Of a stretch of DNA of 64,000 nucleotides, positions 1-11,515 are shown piece after piece. A model generated the notes under the pieces. The model worked only from the letters and a program-made list of their open reading frames with translations, was not told the DNA's origin and did not search any database. The stretch spans positions 248,001 through 312,000 of the forward strand of contig CM073196.1 of NCBI GenBank assembly GCA_037042915.1, read 5' to 3'. Origin of the DNA: Auricularia sp. M13 (taxonomy: Eukaryota; Basidiomycota; Agaricomycetes; Auriculariales; Auriculariaceae). The position numbers and the translations under genes are program-made. Position 1 is the stretch's first letter. Each line of letters opens with the position of its first letter.

Positions 1-370
1 CCCGAGCTCCGAGTTGCTATCGTGCGAATAAAAAACAGAGAGTATGAAAGATTCATCATATCGAGCCCCGTGGGGAACAGTGCCCCCATTGATAGGCACA
101 ACGACGGTCTAGACAGTTTTGACAGCCATGCCACGACCCCATGACTCAGGAAAATCAAGTTTCTGCCACCTGAGCCGACTGGAGAGGCGCCTTCTGACTT
201 GCGCAGATCAACTTCCGCGCTGTCGAAGCCGATGAGGAGCACGCGGAGAAATCTCGGCCGGCAAAACCTCGGCTCTGCCCGCAATTGCGCAGATCTGTTT
301 TAACAGCCTGCACGGATGCCGCGCCGAACGAGCACTGCTCCTTGTCCTGATACTGTACTCAACAGCGAGC
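1..370. other. 5' flank of the GH3 gene, no gene seen
   Basis: No convincing reading frame is present before the beta-glucosidase start. The stretch presumably holds its promoter and 5' leader. I see no clear TATA box. Confidence 0.5.
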
Positions 371-3300
371 ATGGCGCCGTCCGACTTTGCCAACGCCGAC
401 ATCGACGCGCTGCTTGAGCAGCTCACGCACGACGAGGCCGTCGCGCTCATTGCCGGCGTCGGCTTCTGGCACACTGCTCCCATCCCGCGCCTGGGCGTGC
501 CACAGATCAAGGTTAGCTCGGCATCTCGCAGGCACGCGCTGGGCAGCGGTAACGAGCTTGCGCCAGGTGTCGGATGGGCCCAACGGCGTCCGCGGCGAGC
601 GTTTCTTCATGGGCACGCCCGCAAAGACAATCCCGGTACGCGGGCTCCTGGTCCCAATCGCGCCATTCCTCACGTGGCCAATCAGTGTGCGACAGCGCTC
701 GGCGCTACTTGGAACCCGGCATTGGTTCAAGAGGTCGGAGCCCGCATCCTCGCGGTGGAGTCGAAGCTGCGCGCAGCCAGTGCTCTCCTTGGGCCTACAG
801 TAAACATTCAGAGGGTACGCGGTTGTCTGAAATTGAATAACAGATTTGACAGTATCTCAGTCTCCTTTGGGTGGACGCGTGAGCACTTGCTTGACAGCTT
901 GACATTGGCGCTCATGAGGGACGATTGACAGAGCTTCGAAAGCTTCTCTGAGGACCCTCACCTGAGCGGCACCATCTGTGCGGCTTATATCAACGGCGTC
1001 CAGAGCGAAGGAATTGCTTGCACGATTAAGCACTTTGTCTGCAACGACCAGGAGAATGATCGCATGGGATACAACGTTATCGTCTCGCCTCGCGCTCTGC
1101 GTGAAGTCTACCTCATGCCTTTCATGGTTAGTTTATTAATTCATACCCTTATTATATTTGCGCATTTACTCGCGCCGTAGATTGCGCAACGTGACGCCAA
1201 GCCATGGGCTTACATGACAGCGTACAACCGCATCAACGGTATTCACGGCTCGGAGAACAAGGAGATCATCACCGACATCCTACGCAAGGACTGGGGCCAC
1301 GACGGCTTGGTGATGAGCGATTGGTACGCAGCATAAGCCTTTATGGAATAATACATCAACTTGAGTAGGTTTGGCACGTACTCGCTCGACGAGTCCATCA
1401 AGGCCGGACTCGACCTCGAAATGCCCGGGGAGCGCAAGTGGCGCACGCAGAACCTGGTCGAACGCGCCGTCACCGCGCACAAGTTGACTCCCGCAGACGT
1501 CAAAGCTCGCGCGCGCGAGGTGCTCAAGTTCCTGCAGAAATGCGCGAAGGGAGCGCCCGAGGCAAGTAACTCTACCGTTCAATTGTCATTGCTCACGACT
1601 TCTCGTAGATTTTGGACGGGGACGGTTCTGAGAAGTCTCACGATACTCCAGAGGAAATTGCGCTTGTCCGCCACCTTGCTGCGTCGTCTATTGTCCTTCT
1701 GCGTAACGAGGGTGGTGTCCTCCCGCTCGACAAGAGCAAAGTAAAGAAGGTCGCGATCATCGGTCCCAATGCCAAGGAGCGCATCATCAACGGCGGCGGA
1801 AGCGCATCTCTGCGCGCTGCGTACGTCGTCTCACCTTACGAGGGAATCGTCAACGCGCTCGGGAAAGATGTCGAAGTCATCTACGCTGAGGGAACGCGCT
1901 GTACGCCACTCATTCCAGTTCGCATGTTATCCCTCTCACAAGTAGAACAGCCTTCAAGAATCTGCCGTCCCTCGACTTCGAGCTCACGACGACGCCAAGC
2001 GGCAAGCGCGGCTGGCACCTCTCCTGGTTCACGCATTCCGCATCGGACCCGATGCAGCCTCTGCCCGATGCTGTGCGGGAGATGGACGTGGACGAGACGT
2101 ACGCGCTGCTGAGCGACGCGAAGACGGACGGGCTGACGGAGCGCTGGTCGCTGCGTCTGCGCGGGTTCCTCGTCCCGCGCGAGCGCGACTGCGAGTTTGA
2201 GTTCGGGCTGACCGTCGCCGGGCGCGCGAAGCTCTTCGTCGACGGCCAGCTCGTGATCGACAACTGGACGCGCCAGCGCCGTGGCACGTCGTTCTTCAAC
2301 CGCGGCTCCGAGGAGGAGCGCGGGCGCGTGCAGGTCAAGAAGGGCGTCGCGCACGAGGTCGTCGTCGAGTTCATGAACGTCCGCGCGCCCGCGGATGGCG
2401 ACGAGGACGAGCTCGTGCTCGTGGATGGCTCCGCCGTTCGGCTTGGCGGTGCCGTTGTCGTTGACGCTGAGAAGGAGATGGAGGCCGCGGAGAAGGCCGC
2501 CCGGGAGGCGGACGTTGCGATTGTCGTCGTCGGCCTCAACTCGGACTGGGAGACCGAGGGAGAAGACAGGACCACCCTCGCGCTTCCGGCTCGCACGGAC
2601 GAACTCGTTAGCCGTATCGCCGCTGCCAACAGCCGTACGATCGTTGTTAACCAGTCGGTCAGTCCTGTGGTACATTGTAAGACCGTCTCTGACGTCGCTT
2701 CAGGGCTCCGCTGTCGAGATGCCTTGGGCGGAGCAGGTGGCCGGCCTTCTGCAGGCTTGGTACCTGGGTAACAACACCGGAGACGCCATCGCGGACGTGC
2801 TGCTCGGAAACGTGAACCCGTCCGCACGTCTCAGCCTGACGTTCCCCCGCCGTCTCCAGGACACTCCGAGCTACAACCAGTTTGGCAGTTTCTCCGGCAC
2901 GGTGATATACGGCGAAGACCTCTTTGTCGTACGTCTAACTTATCGTCTGAAATCAGTTTTCTGAAAATGTTCCAGGGTTACAAGCACTTCGTCGACCGCG
3001 CTTTACCCTCGCGTTTCCCCTTCGGCTTCGGTCTCTCATACACGACATTTGAATACTCCGACCTGCGCCTCGGCCAACAGAGCTTGCGCCCGGCGTCTGC
3101 GTCCGATATCAGCCTGAAGGCGACCGTTCGCGTGAAGAATACCGGCAGCCGTGTCGGCACCGAGGTCGTGCAGGTCTACGTCGCCCCTCCGCGGCACCCG
3201 CTCGGCGAGGCGCAGCCCTGTCGCACGCTGCGCGGATTCACGCGCGTAGAGGACTTGAAGCCTGGAGAGGCGCGCGACGCGACGGTTGCGCTGGACAAGT

Positions 3301-3446
3301 ACGCGTTCTCATCGTGGGCGCCGGAACACAATGCGTGGATTGTGCGCAAGGGCACGTACGGCGTCGTTGCCGCAGCTCATGCGGAGGACGTCAAGCTACG
3401 TGCAGACGTCACGTTCGAGAAGGACGTCCTCTGGACCGGGTTGTAG
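371..3446 (+). CDS. GH3 beta-glucosidase with PA14 domain (11 exons)
   Basis: A glycoside hydrolase family 3 enzyme that releases glucose from cellobiose and related beta-glucosides. Ten introns (512-566, 636-685, 815-860, 879-931, 1127-1180, 1324-1368, 1562-1608, 1901-1950, 2658-2703, 2929-2975) leave 2583 nt, exactly 860 codons plus stop. Domain order: N-terminal TIM barrel with the [10 protein letters not shown] motif and the nucleophile Asp in GLVMSDW (near 1320); the alpha/beta sandwich split by a PA14 domain (about 2050-2440, [12 protein letters not shown]); the probable acid/base Glu in [11 protein letters not shown] (near 2550); and a C-terminal fibronectin-III-like domain (from about 3030). 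There is no signal peptide at [11 protein letters not shown], so an intracellular enzyme is likely. The intron at 1562 has a GC donor, which is needed to keep frame. The gene converges on the protease downstream. Confidence 0.93.
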
Positions 3447-3834
3447 TTGTCGGAACGTGTACAGCGCGATGTTCCAGAATGTAACAATATTTGCACGCCG
3501 CCCTGTCTGTCGATCGTGGCACAGTGTTGATGTGTCCGCAGTACCCAAACCTACTAGGCTTACTCTTCAATACACTCCGTTATAGTCTGCGAGTGTGAAT
3601 GAGAACTGATGGATGTGGATGATACGCAGAGATTGACAAGATTGCAGGATGCAAGTGCAGACGTCAAATTATAGTAGGCCTTGGTATATACAGTAACACG
3701 TTAATGAATGTGCGTGTGCTTGAAATTAAGCGGCTGAAGTGCCAGTCAAGGTCCAAAAGAGTGTAACTGCGAGCGCGAGTCCATTGTCCCGTTTCTTTCC
3801 AGCGACATCCACGCGAGGATGAATCTGTGACAGT
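3447..3834. other. convergent intergenic region
   Basis: The 388 bp between the stop codons of the GH3 gene (+) and the subtilase gene (-). It should hold both 3' UTRs. No other gene is seen. Confidence 0.6.
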
Positions 3835-6800
3835 CTAATCCACCCACCCAAATTGCACAGAGAGGTGTACGTCGTAATCCTCGGCCTTGGCGGCGTCGCC
3901 GAAGGGGCGCAGCACGCGGATGAGCACTTTGTACTGCCCAAGCGGAATGCGAGTTCCGTTTGCGAAATCGCGCAGGAAAATGCGATTCTATTACGTCCGT
4001 CAGATTCGAACAGAATGCAAGGAGGAAGGCGTACCAGATCCCCGCGATATGCACCACGGTTGTAGTATTCATACACAGCGAGAGGCGCGAGGATGGGATA
4101 CTCTGCATCGGCGGCGCTGGCAGCGCGGTGCGATCCGGGGAGCGATGGCAGCCAGTTGGACCAGGTCCGCTTGTCATGCGTGCTGGTGAGTGTCACAGCT
4201 GCGTCGACGAGATCGACCAGGATACGCGCGGTCGGGGCCGCCAACCTACGCCTCGAATCAGCTTCAACATAATCACGCGCCAAAGGGCTCACCCAAAGTA
4301 GTAAACTGGTGTCACGGAAGGATCGCGAACGGTGTAGTTCTGAGTTGAACGAAAGGCATCAGTGATATTCGGTAGCGGCTAGGCAAAAGCTCGTACCGCG
4401 GGTCCCGTCTGGAAGCTAGTCTCCCCATAGATATTCGGCACAGCGTCGCGTCCGTTGCTCAGCTTCGCTGACGTGCTGAGAGCGTGCGCATCGTGGAAAG
4501 ACCCGGCCATTCCGAGGTACGACACTTTCACCACTTCACCTGACTTGCTTGTCGCGGTGATCCAGCCAGAGACGATAGGCAGTGTGTGTGGATCGACGCC
4601 GGATGGCGCAGTAATCGTGACAAGAATGGTGGCAGAGTGCCCAGGGGCGACCGTCACGGTGTGCGTGCTGAATGAAACGCGCGCAGGTGCCGAGAGTAAG
4701 GGGACCGGCGCGAGGGTTAATTCATCGGCATCCTGAGGGCGAAGATTAGCCAGCGTCGTATGATATGAGTACCTGGACGCACGGCAGGCTTCGTGACGGT
4801 AGTGCCTGCAGCAATGTGCGCCAGTGAGTATGTTTGCCACTTAGTCCCGCCGTTCTTGATCGTAATCTTATGCCTATGTAACAGATCTCCAGTCAGAGGC
4901 GGAAATGTCGTAATGAAAAATCTCGCGTACAACTTATTCCAGTGTGCCGTATCGTTCAACTGCAGCACAGCAGGAGAAATCGTCGTCGTGGTCTTGATGG
5001 CGGACAGAACGTTGATGAGACCAGCGCCTTGCCACGCCAGGGTCTGAGGGAGAGAACCTTTGTCACGAGTCGCGGGCAGGCCCTGAGACGTGCTCTGCAG
5101 AAGAGAGCGAACACTCGATGCCACGTTCTTGCCCTTCGCTTGAAGAAGCAGCGCCCCGCTTGCTGCGGCATATGGAGTGGCCATGGATGTGCCGGAAAAG
5201 ATGGCCCATGTTCCATCGAGGTACGTGCTCATGATGTCTCCTGCAAGTCACCGAAAATTAACGAGAAGGCACCTGCGAGCCGTGACTTAACCCACCACCG
5301 GGTGCGCTCAGTGCGGGCCTGAACTCGAGCAAGCTAGAAAATATGGATCAGCTCTGGTGACATGAAGGGTTGTTCAGAAAACATACTTCCCAGGGCCCAT
5401 GGTCGAGTAATCATTCATCAGTCCTCCAGCCGACCCCGTCGACTCGTCCACCAGTGGCCCGGGGAACTGGACAGTGAGATTCCCGCTCGTTGCTTGTTCA
5501 GCAAGCCAATCGCCATCCTCGTCGGAGATGATGATGGTGGGGTAGCCCGTACCAATCGTCGGCGTCGGGTACCTACTCGAAGGTCAGCCAATAGTTTCTC
5601 AAACTGATGCCTGCCAACTTGTATAGTATCATGACAGCCGGATTCTGCTCGGGAGTTAGACGCCGCACCGATCAACTCAGATCCAACTGACCCTCATAGA
5701 GACAAACTCCTCCTGAGATCGTTTCTCAGCGTTTAAAATTAATGATTTACAGAACACGCCACGTACCACCGCGCACTCCAAGTTGTCAGAACCACGAAGG
5801 ACAATGGCGAAGCCAGAGAGATCCGCTGGAATATCGGCAGGCATAGTGTTGGGTTGGTTGCATTCAGCCGACGGTATGCCATCGCGGTCTGTGTATGTTA
5901 GGAATTCAGCACTGATGAGACGTCTCGCGACTCACAGGGCGCCAATGCGAGTACTGGAAGAGGCGTCCCCGGCACATCGGGCACAGCCATACCAGGGATA
6001 AGAGGGGCCGCCAGATTCGTATAGATCTAGACAGGCAGTCAGAGGAAAGCTGTCGAGAATTCCGGAAACGTACGAATGGCTCATGGTCAGCATTGATCGT
6101 GAAGGTCTGTGTGATCACCGCCGTGCTGGCAACGTGTCACCCAGGCGCGCATAGACGAGTAATATAGCACGTACTTCTCAACCGAACCGACAGCAATGAC
6201 GTTCTCTCCGATTGCAGGGGACTCGGTGTAAAGCAATCCTGCGTCTCCTGAATTGCCCGCTGCGGCAGCAACCACGATGCCCTGATCGGCGACTCTGCTT
6301 GCGACCGTGGCGGTGGCTGAGTTCGACCACCCGTCCAACTCGCCAAAGCTCATGGTGATAACGTTGGCGCCTTCCGCGGACGCACGAAGTAGAGCCGCGA
6401 TGATGACGTCGTCGCCAATCGAGCCGCGGCAGCCGCCAATCTTATAGATGAAGATAGTCGCCTCAGGTGCGACACCGACGACATTGTACTCGTTCCCGGG
6501 GTTAGCGCCAACGATGCCCGCGACATGCCTAACGAACATTTAGTAAACGCGTAATTCTTTGAGAATCCAACACTCACGTGCCATGTCCATAGCAGTCCTT
6601 CGGGTCCTGCGACGGGTCAGCGCTTCAGCGCTCGCATATTTGATAGTCAGAGCAACGCACATCATCAGGGACTGGTGTGTTATGACCATCGTAATCGTCG
6701 CCGACGAGGTCAGTTCCACCTGACCGCAACGACTGAGTCATGCTGGGATGAAGCTCTGGAAAGTTCGTACCGGCAACTTTGAAACCAGGGCCAAATCCGC

Positions 6801-7629
6801 CGCCGAGAGAGGGGTGTGTGTAGTCCACACCGCTGTCGAGGCTGCGATGGGCATGCATGAGACATAGGAAGAGCAAATATGGGCGGAGAATGGTCCTTAC
6901 ATGGCGATCTGGATGCCTTTTCCCTTAAAGCCAGCTGCGTGCACGCCGTCCACGCCCTGCGGAGACGGGTTAATACCATGAACCGCACCCTATTCGTAAC
7001 TCACAGTCAACTTGTGGACGCTTGCTCCAAGCGCAGGATGGTCCTCGCCCTCCTTCACGATGCGTTGCGAGACAGGTCTTAGGCACGGCTTGTCAGGCAA
7101 GAAGAGAAGCGACATGTTGACTTGCGTACTCGGGCAAGGCGTGAAGATGCAGCGGGTGAACCGAGACGACATTGGGCAAGGAGGCGATGTCAATTAGGTC
7201 CTGTCTCATTGTCAGTGCCGACTTCGAGCACGGCAATGAGTAGCGTACCTCGGGAGACTAATAAACCAGATGGTCTCTCAACACTCGCAACGAAGAATCC
7301 ACGAGGTGCGTACGGTCAACTGGACGGCGAGACCATTGAAAAGCTCGTCGCGATACTGCTGGCGCGTGACGAAGTTGCCCGACGACCGCTTGTCGAGAGC
7401 ATCGAGGAATTCCGCATGGGGCTGGGAGTGTCAGTCATCGGGCCTACAGCTGGAGGTTGTGTCGTACATCAAGTCCCCGTTTGCTCGAAGAAACGGACGC
7501 GAGCTCGACGATGTAACCACCGGGAATTATACGTTGACTGCGCGGATACTGAGTACATTTCGCGTTTGGAAATGCCACTCACGCAGCAATCGCCGCAGCC
7601 AGAAACAGGGGAGTAATGAACGAACGCAT
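3835..7629 (-). CDS. secreted subtilisin-like serine protease (S8), multi-exon
   Basis: A peptidase S8 subtilase, probably extracellular. The ATG at 7629 opens a signal peptide (MRSFITPLFLAAAIAA), split by an intron after 47 nt. It is followed by an inhibitor-I9-like propeptide (IIPGGYIVELAS). The catalytic triad is visible: Asp in DSGVDYTHP (about 6830), His in GHGTHVAG (split by an intron, about 6520-6590) and Ser in FSGTSMATPYAA (about 5185). The oxyanion-side AAAAGNSGDAG lies near 6260. A C-terminal Fn3-like region (about 3990-4840) follows, as in fungal minor extracellular proteases. The natural end is ...VHLSVQFGWVD with TAG at 3837-3835; a longer frame nearby is a shadow. There are about a dozen exons. 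The first exons are 7629-7583, 7537-7468 and 7421-7314; later boundaries are approximate and a micro-exon near 7250 is uncertain. Confidence 0.88.
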
Positions 7630-7946
7630 CCTGGGGTCGGATGCGGAAGCGCAGGCGTGCAAGAGAAGATCTCAGTCCGTCTTCTATACGGTATTCGCGA
7701 CCCATGCACAAGATCGCCCATCAGCGAATCCCCCGATGATTTGTTTTGTCATGCAACTGCGCCGCAGCCCATCAACGCGAGTCCATATGGTCTGGGAGTT
7801 GCATCGGATGCACGTACCTCGACGTAATACGGACTTGAGAAATGAGGCACAATACAATATCCTTTGAAGAAAAGTAACCGCAAGCTTGCCGTCATATAAG
7901 GTGTTTCACCATAAGTGTCCATGTCGTACCGAGGGTAAGTAGCATT
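7630..7946. other. upstream region of the subtilase gene
   Basis: This presumably holds the protease promoter. No gene or clear motif was recognised. Confidence 0.4.
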
Positions 7947-8136
7947 TGCATGTTGAGAAACTCGTAGTTCTGCTTGATCGCGGATTCCTGCCGGCAGTGC
8001 CAGTGCTTGAGCTTCGGCCTGGGCTTGTCACCGAGGTCAGATGCATGTTGAGAAACTCGTAGTTCTGCTTGATCGCGGATTCCTGCCGGCAGTGCCAGTG
8101 CTTGAGCTTCGGCCTGGGCTTGTCACCGAGGTCAGA
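7947..8136. repeat. perfect 95-bp tandem duplication (2 copies)
   Basis: Two head-to-tail copies of a 95-bp unit, 7947-8041 and 8042-8136, read as identical. On the minus strand each contains an open stretch (DLGDKPRPKLKHWHCRQ...), which may be a relic of an unidentified coding sequence. The identity of the copies suggests a recent duplication. Confidence 0.9.
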
Positions 8137-10285
8137 TCAGGCGATCAGGCCCATTGGGTCCTCATTGCAATGATCTGAGGTGCAATATTTACTTATTCAT
8201 GCAGGTCCTCGGAGGTGCCAATGGGAGGTTGCTGACAAAGCTTTGCTCGGTTTGTCGTGAACAGGATCCCTCTGAATTTATCTGTAGCGTCGGAGCCATT
8301 GTCAAAACTTCGAAAAACGTCAAAAATTGAGGGCCTAGGGTGCCTATAGTGACAGAACAGGAAACTTCAGCAGTGGTTTCAAACGACAAGAGCTCGAAGA
8401 GTACCAAGCTGATCATACAAGGATAGGATATGGCAACCTTTTCTAGAGGATTGATTAGCCGGCAGTTGGAGCAAAAGCTGGCCAGGTAGATTAATTTTGA
8501 TGCGGATCTGCTGCGTCGCACAGTATTGCACATCTGATTTTTTATGTGCGCGGCGGGTAAGCGGTAGCGGGTACCGCTAAAAAACGTAGTGCGGCTTACC
8601 CTGGGCTCAAGACATCGCACAGATTCTGTTTAAGAAGGGGGTACATTTATCGAGATCGCTGCACCCATCAAGCTGAGCGCGCAGGTTCAACGTGGCGGCA
8701 AGTGAATTGTGCTTGTTTGTCCTGACCAAACGAACAATCATGGCGGCCTTCCGCCACAACTTCCAGCCACGAAGAAGCCCGGCGTTGACGTATTCGCATT
8801 TTATACCCAATCGTAAAAGCTCTTCAACTCGCAGGAGTCGACCTTGTCCACACCTGGCTCGTGGACTTTTCTTCGTCGCAGCTTAATTATCCCGACCCCA
8901 TCGACGCGGCTGCTAAGCCTGCAGAGCTTCTCGTACGCTGCAACGGGATGTTCTGCGTGCCTTGAGTCCTGTTGAAGACCGGACTTCTTGGTTGATTCTC
9001 AAAACATGGTCCCTGGGCCGCGTGACTTTTGCCTCGTCGCTCGACGTCTCCGAATGTTGCGCCTGACATGTTGTGTCTCCAACTTCTGCTCCGATTTGCA
9101 CGTGGTCGCCTATCTTCCGCGGCTTCGCCTGAATAACCCTCCACGACTCGTAGCGCTCTCGGGTCGCACTATTGCTTATCGGCGATGAACACAACACTCT
9201 GTTTTTTTGCGGCTTTTCATCAAGATTCATACCAGCGCCTGGTAATACTACTGTAACGAAACAAAACGGTGACTCATGTCGAGAAAGCAAAAGGCAGGGT
9301 CGGAGTCCGTTCTGGCTGTCTAGGCAATGCATGCTTGAACTACTTTTTCTTTCCCTGCGTTCACCATCAATCGAGGCTATGTGTCGTTATCACGGCGGAG
9401 ATTTACCTTCGCGTATTGGTCCGTAGCCATGAACATGGGGCGCTAAATGATACCCATCAAGCTGACCAGGACATGCTCAAGAGTGCCTACAATCTGATGA
9501 CAACGAGGGTGGCATTCACGCCTTTCAGGAGCACAGGATCTCCGATCTGAGGTGCAAGACGTACGCCCCACTGGCCCACTATTATGTTCGGGCTTCCCTA
9601 TCGGGCTACTATTACCTGAAAGCGGCTGTTATGAACAGTATGGGTGACTGAGCGCTTCCTATATACGCACCATCTTCGTAATTATGATGATACCAGGATA
9701 GTTGCTGAATGACGTCTTCATTGCTATACCCAATAGCTTCTGCGATACAACGCGATCCGTGTTTTGCATCCGAAGCTTCCGGCTCCGGTCCGGCGCTGTC
9801 GCCTGCTCTCCTTGGCTCTTCCAGCTCATTGCTACTGGGACTGGAACCGTGGCACAGCCAGCATAGGCTGAGCACGCAAGCTGGACCTTCTCTGCCCGCA
9901 AATCAGACCTTGAAAACTACTGCTGCCGTTCATGGCACTATTACCCAGTATGAACTGCTTCAACGTTCTCCTTTTGACCTTATATGATACGCTTCAGGTG
10001 CTGCCATCTGTCGGATATCACATTTGGCCCTGGCTCTTTTTCATATGAGGCTAGACTGAACCTCCTCGACTTTGCTTGTAGTGGAACGATGCTCCGAATA
10101 CTGCTCGCGCCCGAGACCTGCCCCGAGCGGCCTGCCGGTCATCCGCACCATGGGTCCCTTGACCCTTCGAATTCTGTCGTCAATGCTGATGGCCCACTTT
10201 CTCCGACACACATGTGCAGCCTAAATGTGTGGTGGTTTTGTCTTGTTTCGACTTTCATATCATCGAAGTCGAGCACGCAATGGGA
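8137..10285. other. gene-poor region
   Basis: No gene could be supported. On the plus strand 8200-8560 reads like an eroded coding relic interrupted by stops, with no recognisable family. The remaining short frames on both strands have no motifs and no plausible splice structure. Confidence 0.4.
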
Positions 10286-10793
10286 CGCGACGGCAAGGGG
10301 GCCTCGCAAAAAAAATTATTGACACAGGGCCAAAAATTCTCATAAGGGCCTCAAATGGACCCCCTCCCCCCCTATTTGCTTCCGGTGCTTAGTAATCTCA
10401 GGCAAAACGCCATATGGAAGCAAATTTCTCATTGAGAAATTGTCGGAATGGTATGTTACTACTCAATTGGTGCTCTGGAGGCCCATCTCCAGTAGTCGGC
10501 GGCAAATTTGAATGCTGAGCCTGGATGCTTCCGGAGCACCACCCGCTCACACAACCAGCATCCTCAGCCAATTCTTGGGCTTGATTGGCCCATAAATTCT
10601 GCAATGGCTTCTTAGCTACCTATTGATGACTCTGCTGCTCAAAAACATGGATTCCAGGCTGAGACCAAGTGTATTCAATGAGATTCTCACATAAATTCTT
10701 GCCTAAAAAAATTCTCATAAGCTCTCAAATGGACCCCCCTCCCCCCGGCCTCGTGATATCGGATTTTGCCGACGAGGCCCCCTTGCGCGACGG
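10286..10793. mobile_element. hAT-type MITE with 8-bp target duplication
   Basis: A non-autonomous DNA transposon occupying 10294-10785 (492 bp). The ends are inverted repeats caagggggcctcg (10294-10306) and cgaggcccccttg (10773-10785). The 8-bp direct repeat cgcgacgg flanks it at 10286-10293 and 10786-10793. An 8-bp duplication with ends beginning CA is typical of hAT elements. Inside, a roughly 40-bp direct repeat lies near each end (10332-10372 and 10706-10746, both with ctcaaatggaccccc). There is no coding capacity. Confidence 0.82.
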
Positions 10794-11065
10794 AGCCTGG
10801 GCAGGCACAGCAGCACTGCCGCTCTACTAGGGATGTAAGCCGTACCCGTCCAAACCGTGTAGACGGGACGGACGGGACGGGTTCCAGCCCGTCCCGTCCA
10901 AGCCGTTGGACAGCCTGGATGGAGACGGGTAACGGGACGGGGGGAACCCGTCCAGCCCGTCTCGCTGACGGCTTAGACGGCCGTCAGACGGGTTGACGGG
11001 TTGTTCGGTGGCAATACACTCCATTAACGATGTGAAACCTTCTTTGTGAGTTTGCATAGACTAAC

Positions 11066-11480
11066 TGTAAGCTACGGAACCGATAGGTGTAGATAGCTTG
11101 CGAAAAAGAGTCTTTAAACTTTCGGTTGAGCAGAAAGGCTCGTAACGTGAGTTGCTCAAGTTCTCCGATTGCAAAAGAGCTGCCCTACACTGGCATGCTC
11201 GGAGACCTTATATACATGCATGGCTATCCGAGTCACTACTGAGTCAGGGCTTGCCCGAGTCATAGGTTGAGTCTTGAGGTCACACCTGTGCACAGTCCAA
11301 GTCAGTCAGTGGCTCCGAGGCAGCCAGCATGTGCTATTCCAAGTCTCAGGCATATTACAGTGTGTGGCAACGTAAGGTGAGTCGATTAAAAAGTGAATAC
11401 CTTGTCTGCCGCAGCGGGACGAGCCCGGCCGCGGACAGAGGCTGACGCGGTGGGGCAAGTTGCGCTCCGCGCGCATGACA
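11066..11480 (-). repeat. Gypsy 3' LTR
   Basis: 415-bp LTR, identical by eye to the copy at 20989-21403. In element orientation it contains a TATA-like promoter core (tatataagg, complement of about 11208-11216). Confidence 0.9.
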
Positions 11481-11515
11481 CACGCCCTCCCGGCCAGCTG
11501 AGCTGGACGTGCAAC

